A stretch of DNA of 16,525 bases from an uncultured Bdellovibrio sp. (GTDB lineage: Bacteria; Bdellovibrionota; Bdellovibrionia; Bdellovibrionales; Bdellovibrionaceae). Below the pieces are notes generated by a model. The model did no database searches. It was given only the letters and a program-made list of their open reading frames with translations, and was not told the origin of the DNA. A program made the translations under genes and the position numbers. The number at the start of each line of letters is the position of its first letter. Position 1 is the first letter of the stretch. This document shows, one piece after another, positions 15,369 to 16,525 of the stretch. The DNA lies in contig NZ_CAMLDV010000075.1 of NCBI RefSeq assembly GCF_946478835.1, forward strand, positions 1-16,525. The letters run 5' to 3'.

Positions 15369-16426
15369 AATTTTCAGTCTTAGAAAAAAACCTTATTAAA
15401 CAGCTTGAAGAGCGTATTCGCGACACCACTCCGGGCGTGATGGTGCGTGCCTATCAAGGCGGTCGTATTATCTGTGACGTTGCTGTGGGAAATACGTATG
15501 CGTATTATGATCTTGCGAGCCTCACGAAAGTTATTTTTACGACTCAGGCGATGATGTATGCCTACGAACAGGGGAAGTGGAATTTTGAAACAAAGGTTTC
15601 GGATTTTCTTTCTTGGTTTCCGCACAAGGAAACAAAAATAACGGAACTTCTTACGCACAGCTCAGGTCTTGCATGGTGGCTTCCTTTGTATCAGGAGATC
15701 AATACGCAGCTTCCGACGGAAAAGCGTCGTGAGCAGCTTAAAGATATTCTCAAAGGCCTTAAAATTGAAAAACAAGAAACGGCTGTGTATTCCGACGTTG
15801 GCTTTTTGGTTCTTGGATTTATTTTAGAAAAATTCTTCGACAAGCCTCTTTTGGATGTTTGGGAAGAAGTGAAAAATAAATTCTATCTGGGAACGACATT
15901 AGAGTTCCACCCGGAAAATCAGTTCACAACCAGAGCGGCTTTGTTTGCGCCCACCGAAGAGTGTCCTGTGCGTAAAAAACTCATCCAGGGCGAAGTTCAT
16001 GATCTGAATTGCTGGTCTTTAGGTGGGGTTTCGACTCACGCAGGTCTTTTCGGAAGTATTGATGATACCGGCTGGTTCTCATTGCATCTGCGTTCGCAGC
16101 TCATGGGAATTGCCCGTTATTCTATTCGTCAAAAGACCGCGCAACTTTTTGCCAAGCGCGCTCTTCCGGAAGGAAAAGGCGACTGGGCGATGGGATATAT
16201 GATGCCGACACCGGGATCCGCAAGCTGCGGGACTTATTTCTCATTGGATTCTATTGGGCACACGGGCTTTACAGGAACGTCCATTTGGTATGATCCAAAG
16301 ATGGATATGAGTGTGATCATTCTTTCCAATCGAGTTCTTTACGGAGCCGATAATAAAGCCTTTGGAAAATTGCGTCCCGAGATACATAATTGGATTGTCG
16401 AAAATTACAGACGTAGCGGAGTGTAG
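15365..16426 (+). CDS. Cytoplasmic serine hydrolase, beta-lactamase/class C fold, possible muropeptide amidase
   Basis: 353 residues without a signal peptide. Seen: catalytic Ser52 and Lys55 in the SxxK motif LASLTK, the conserved LLTHSSGL at 95-102, Tyr142 in YSD where YxN is usual (Asp144 in place of Asn), and HTG at 299-301 in the third-motif position (KTG in beta-lactamases). A VHDLNCWSLGGVSTHAGLF stretch at 211-229 recalls the beta-lactamase-fold domains found fused to NagZ and the Bacillus AmiE amidase, which cleave MurNAc from L-Ala. The amidase idea is inference. Esterase or DD-peptidase activity is also possible. Its neighbours, ldcA and a probable mpl, are muropeptide-recycling genes, and it overlaps ldcA by four bases. 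Confidence 0.85.
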   Translation: MKFSVLEKNLIKQLEERIRDTTPGVMVRAYQGGRIICDVAVGNTYAYYDLASLTKVIFTTQAMMYAYEQGKWNFETKVSDFLSWFPHKETKITELLTHSSGLAWWLPLYQEINTQLPTEKRREQLKDILKGLKIEKQETAVYSDVGFLVLGFILEKFFDKPLLDVWEEVKNKFYLGTTLEFHPENQFTTRAALFAPTEECPVRKKLIQGEVHDLNCWSLGGVSTHAGLFGSIDDTGWFSLHLRSQLMGIARYSIRQKTAQLFAKRALPEGKGDWAMGYMMPTPGSASCGTYFSLDSIGHTGFTGTSIWYDPKMDMSVIILSNRVLYGADNKAFGKLRPEIHNWIVENYRRSGV

Positions 16427-16462
16427 GGCGGCAGCCCACAGAGTGGAGCGAGCTCGGCTCGC
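16426..16462. repeat. Twin hairpins between the hydrolase and the Mur-ligase-like gene
   Basis: GGGC (16426-16429) pairs with GCCC (16434-16437) and overlaps the hydrolase stop codon. GCGAGC (16448-16453) pairs with GCTCGC (16457-16462) around TCG. There is no T-run, so this is not a standard terminator. GGGCGGCAGCC here resembles the element at 2142-2152. Confidence 0.5.
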
Positions 16463-16486
16463 GGAACTGAAGTAGCAGGAGAATTT

Positions 16487-16525
16487 ATGAATTTAAAACC
16501 AGGCAGTCATATTCATTTGATGGGT
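16487..16525 (+). CDS. mpl: Start of a Mur-ligase-family gene, probably Mpl (cut by window edge)
   Basis: Thirteen codons read MNLKPGSHIHLMG after a good AGGAG site five bases upstream. The IHLMG start matches the N-terminal nucleotide-binding strand and glycine loop of Mpl and MurC. Given ldcA and the hydrolase just upstream, Mpl is favoured; it attaches recycled murein tripeptide to UDP-MurNAc. The rest lies outside the window, so MurC cannot be excluded. Confidence 0.55.
   Translation, partial: MNLKPGSHIHLMG

Noticed and set aside
16448..16462. Hairpin as an intrinsic terminator before mpl
   Set aside because: No T-run follows the stem, so it is kept only as a repeat or structure.
1..16525. 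tRNA genes, CRISPR array, insertion sequence or prophage
   Set aside because: I looked on both strands and saw no cloverleaf-like gene, regular spaced repeats, transposase or integrase.

Overview
The window looks like chromosomal DNA of a Gram-negative bacterium, most probably a Bdellovibrio-like predator (Bdellovibrionota) or a close relative. That assignment is inference. It rests on moderate GC content by eye, AGGAG-type ribosome binding sites, frequent GTG starts, exported proteins and a beta-barrel protein with classical signal peptides, and several lineage-type proteins that I cannot place in well-known families. No tRNA, rRNA, CRISPR array, prophage or insertion sequence is visible.

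Layout. (1) Positions 1-2105, minus strand: the start of an exported protein of unknown function that runs off the left edge, preceded by a 495-residue multidomain protein. Its N-terminal part resembles the GspE/MshE N-terminal domain, followed by a long acidic and proline-rich linker and a compact C-terminal domain. (2) Positions 2106-2270: a divergent intergenic region with three hairpins and a pair of short direct repeats. (3) Positions 2271-10163, plus strand: a tightly overlapping operon of cysteine desulfurase, mnmA, an mtaB-type methylthiotransferase, rnc, era, der and a neurotransmitter:sodium symporter family transporter. Every junction overlaps, and most ribosome binding sites lie inside the previous gene. 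It ends at a clear bidirectional terminator near 10200. (4) Positions 10236-11693, minus strand: an outer-membrane barrel protein and an exported glutathione-peroxidase-family protein. (5) Positions 11852-16525, plus strand: a strong sigma70-like promoter, then a flavoprotein-like oxidoreductase, purB, an LD-carboxypeptidase, a cytoplasmic serine beta-lactamase-fold hydrolase and the first codons of a Mur-ligase-type gene, probably mpl.

How the genes work together. The first operon is mostly RNA and ribosome biology. The desulfurase and MnmA form a likely dedicated sulfur relay for the 2-thio group of tRNA wobble uridine. MtaB adds a methylthio group to t6A37. RNase III, Era and Der process rRNA and assist ribosome assembly. 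The last operon ends in what looks like a murein-peptide recycling module. LdcA would trim tetrapeptide to tripeptide and Mpl would reattach the tripeptide to UDP-MurNAc. The serine hydrolase between them has sequence hallmarks recalling the AmiE/NagZ-associated beta-lactamase-fold amidases, so it may free the peptide from MurNAc. In a predator that digests prey peptidoglycan this module is a sensible salvage route. The most notable points are this module, the altered residues in RNase III, the transporter, Era and the peroxidase, and the unusual intergenic hairpins.
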